Source: Streptomyces sp. SW4
GTDB taxonomy: Bacteria; Actinomycetota; Actinomycetes; Streptomycetales; Streptomycetaceae
DNA: 64,000 bases
Direction of reading: 5' to 3'
NCBI GenBank assembly: GCA_003248315.1
Contig: QKWM01000004.1
Coordinates: forward strand, 2,539,001-2,603,000
The notes under the pieces are model-generated. The model saw nothing but the letters and a program-made list of their open reading frames with translations. It was not told where the DNA came from and searched no databases. Numbering within the stretch: the stretch's first letter is position 1; each line of letters opens with the position of its first letter. The position numbers were made by a program, and so were the translations under genes. Below are positions 63,099 through 64,000 of the stretch, piece after piece.

Positions 63099-64000
63099 GT
63101 GCCCCGTGCCGTATACGTCCTGGCGCTCGGCATCTTCGCCATGGTGACCAGCGAGTTCGCGGTCGCCGGACTGATGCCTCAGATGGCCGACGGCCTGAAC
63201 GCGAGCATCCCGCAGATCGGATACCTCATCACCGCGTTCGCGGTGGCCATGGCGGCCGGCGGGCCGTTCCTCACCCTGGCGCTCATGAAACTGCCGCCAC
63301 GGACGGCACTGATGACGCTGTTCGTCGTCTTCCTGGCGGGCAACGTCCTGGCTGCCACCGCGACCGGCTACGCCACGATGATGACCGCGCGGATCATCAC
63401 CGGCATCGCCTCCCAGGCCTTCTTCGGGGTCGGCATCTCGATGTGCGCTCAGCTCACCCGCCCCGAGATCCGCGGCCGGGCGATCGCGGTCGCCATGAAC
63501 GGCCTCATGCTCGGCACCCTGCTCGGACTGCCCGTCTCCACCCTGGTCGGCGAGCGGTTCGGCTGGCGCGCGGCGTTCTGGACCATCAGCGCCATCACCG
63601 TGATCGCCGCCTTGGCCACCCTGTTCGGCGTGCCCCGCATCGAGCGCGCCGACAGCGGTGGCACCTTCCGGCAGGAGGTCGGCGTCTTCAGGAAGCCCAA
63701 GCTGTGGCTGGTGCTGTCCACCAGCACGCTCATCATCGGCGCGACGTTCTCCGCCTTCAGCTACTTCACCCCGATCCTCACCGGCCTCACCGGCTTCTCC
63801 GCGGGCACCGTCCCCGTTCTGCTGATCGCCTACGGCGCCGCCGGAGTCGTCGGCAACAACATCGTCGGCCGCTTCGCCGACCGCCACACCGTCCCGGTGC
63901 TCACCGTCGGTCTCGTCCTCAACGCCGTGTTCCTGGCCGGCTTCGCGGTGCTCGCCGACCTGCCCGCACCGGCCGTGCTCTGCATGATGGGCATCGGTCT
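63099..64000 (+). CDS. MFS transporter, DHA1 type (runs off the window)
   Basis: GTG 63099, behind AAGGAG 8 bases upstream, starts MPRAVYVLALGIFAMVTSEFAVAGLMPQMADGLN. The 300 codons present span about 9-10 helices, with LTALFVV-like helices, the loop motif GRAIAVAMNGLMLGTLLGLPVSTLVGERFGWRAAF and RFADRHTVPVL. This start is that of AraJ/CmlR-like sugar or drug exporters. The C-terminal end lies beyond base 64000. Regulated by the upstream TetR (inference from the shared operator). Confidence 0.9.
   Translation, partial: MPRAVYVLALGIFAMVTSEFAVAGLMPQMADGLNASIPQIGYLITAFAVAMAAGGPFLTLALMKLPPRTALMTLFVVFLAGNVLAATATGYATMMTARIITGIASQAFFGVGISMCAQLTRPEIRGRAIAVAMNGLMLGTLLGLPVSTLVGERFGWRAAFWTISAITVIAALATLFGVPRIERADSGGTFRQEVGVFRKPKLWLVLSTSTLIIGATFSAFSYFTPILTGLTGFSAGTVPVLLIAYGAAGVVGNNIVGRFADRHTVPVLTVGLVLNAVFLAGFAVLADLPAPAVLCMMGIG

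Noticed and set aside
60954..63887. 977-codon minus-strand frame starting within the MFS gene
   Set aside because: Only the last 387 codons (from ATG 62117) form the serine hydrolase; the rest is antisense to tetR and the MFS gene.
1..64000. tRNA or rRNA genes, prophage, transposase or integrase
   Set aside because: No cloverleaf, rRNA core sequence, attachment repeat or transposase motif was recognised on either strand by reading; a covariance-model scan was not possible.

Overview
The window is chromosomal DNA of a Streptomyces species or a very close relative. The evidence is the very high G+C with third-position bias, frequent GTG and TTG starts, CIRCE-controlled groEL, a DmdR-type iron box, futalosine-pathway menaquinone genes (mqnD, mqnB), mycothiol-type DinB proteins, and dispersed palindromic repeats of a kind I associate with Streptomyces. 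Gene order from otsA through groEL to the mqn genes resembles, from memory, the SCO4290-SCO4340 part of the S. coelicolor core. I see no prophage, no CRISPR array, and no rRNA or tRNA gene.

Layout. 1-1473: partial otsA and gpgS. 1617-3433: a SAM-I riboswitch, a threonine-synthase-like gene and a sulfur-carrier gene; together they look like the MetM/MetO homocysteine-forming system rather than threonine synthesis. 3790-6075: a cold-shock gene and CIRCE-groEL. 6094-10079: a membrane protein, an old yellow enzyme, a type B carboxylesterase and an unknown protein. 10085-13429: murP-murQ-murR for N-acetylmuramic acid recovery. 13460-17463: small unknowns, a DinB-GNAT fusion, an HD protein, a DinB-like protein and CutC. 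17506-25376: three helicase-related genes (HelD/HelR type, XPB type, XPB-associated) with two tiny secreted-peptide genes between the last two. 25497-31757: a membrane protein, an iron-siderophore ABC operon behind an iron box, a HAD phosphatase and a small membrane protein. 31803-37075: a second cold-shock gene, mqnD-mqnB, a lipoprotein, an MFS protein and a DUF3027 protein. 37319-43463: a GHKL/sacsin-like ATPase, a P-type cation ATPase and a DUF2530 protein. 43643-47997: a purine permease, an RHH protein, marR-MFS, ThpR and a 29-residue membrane peptide. 48033-54150: an aldo/keto reductase, GNAT and SGNH genes, an anchored propeller-like protein, and a TetR with a divergent DrrAB-type exporter. 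54168-59690: serC, a large FAD/Fe-S dehydrogenase, a small GntR cassette and a Nudix hydrolase. 59942-64000: an EamA permease, a secreted serine hydrolase, and a TetR-MFS pair sharing an operator; the MFS gene runs off the right edge.

Sequence quality dominates interpretation. About 30 otherwise normal genes are broken by single-base losses, nearly all in short C or G runs, roughly 70 in total. Every break moves the frame the same way, and adding the lost bases back restores a length divisible by three. I treat these as assembly or read errors, not as pseudogenes, and annotate each gene over its full span with the break positions.

How the genes work together. The riboswitch operon should join O-phosphohomoserine and thiocarboxylated carrier protein into homocysteine when SAM is low. 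murR-murQ-murP import and open MurNAc-6-phosphate. The four-gene ABC operon imports ferric siderophore under iron control. The two TetR genes each sit next to a transporter and have matching inverted-repeat operators.
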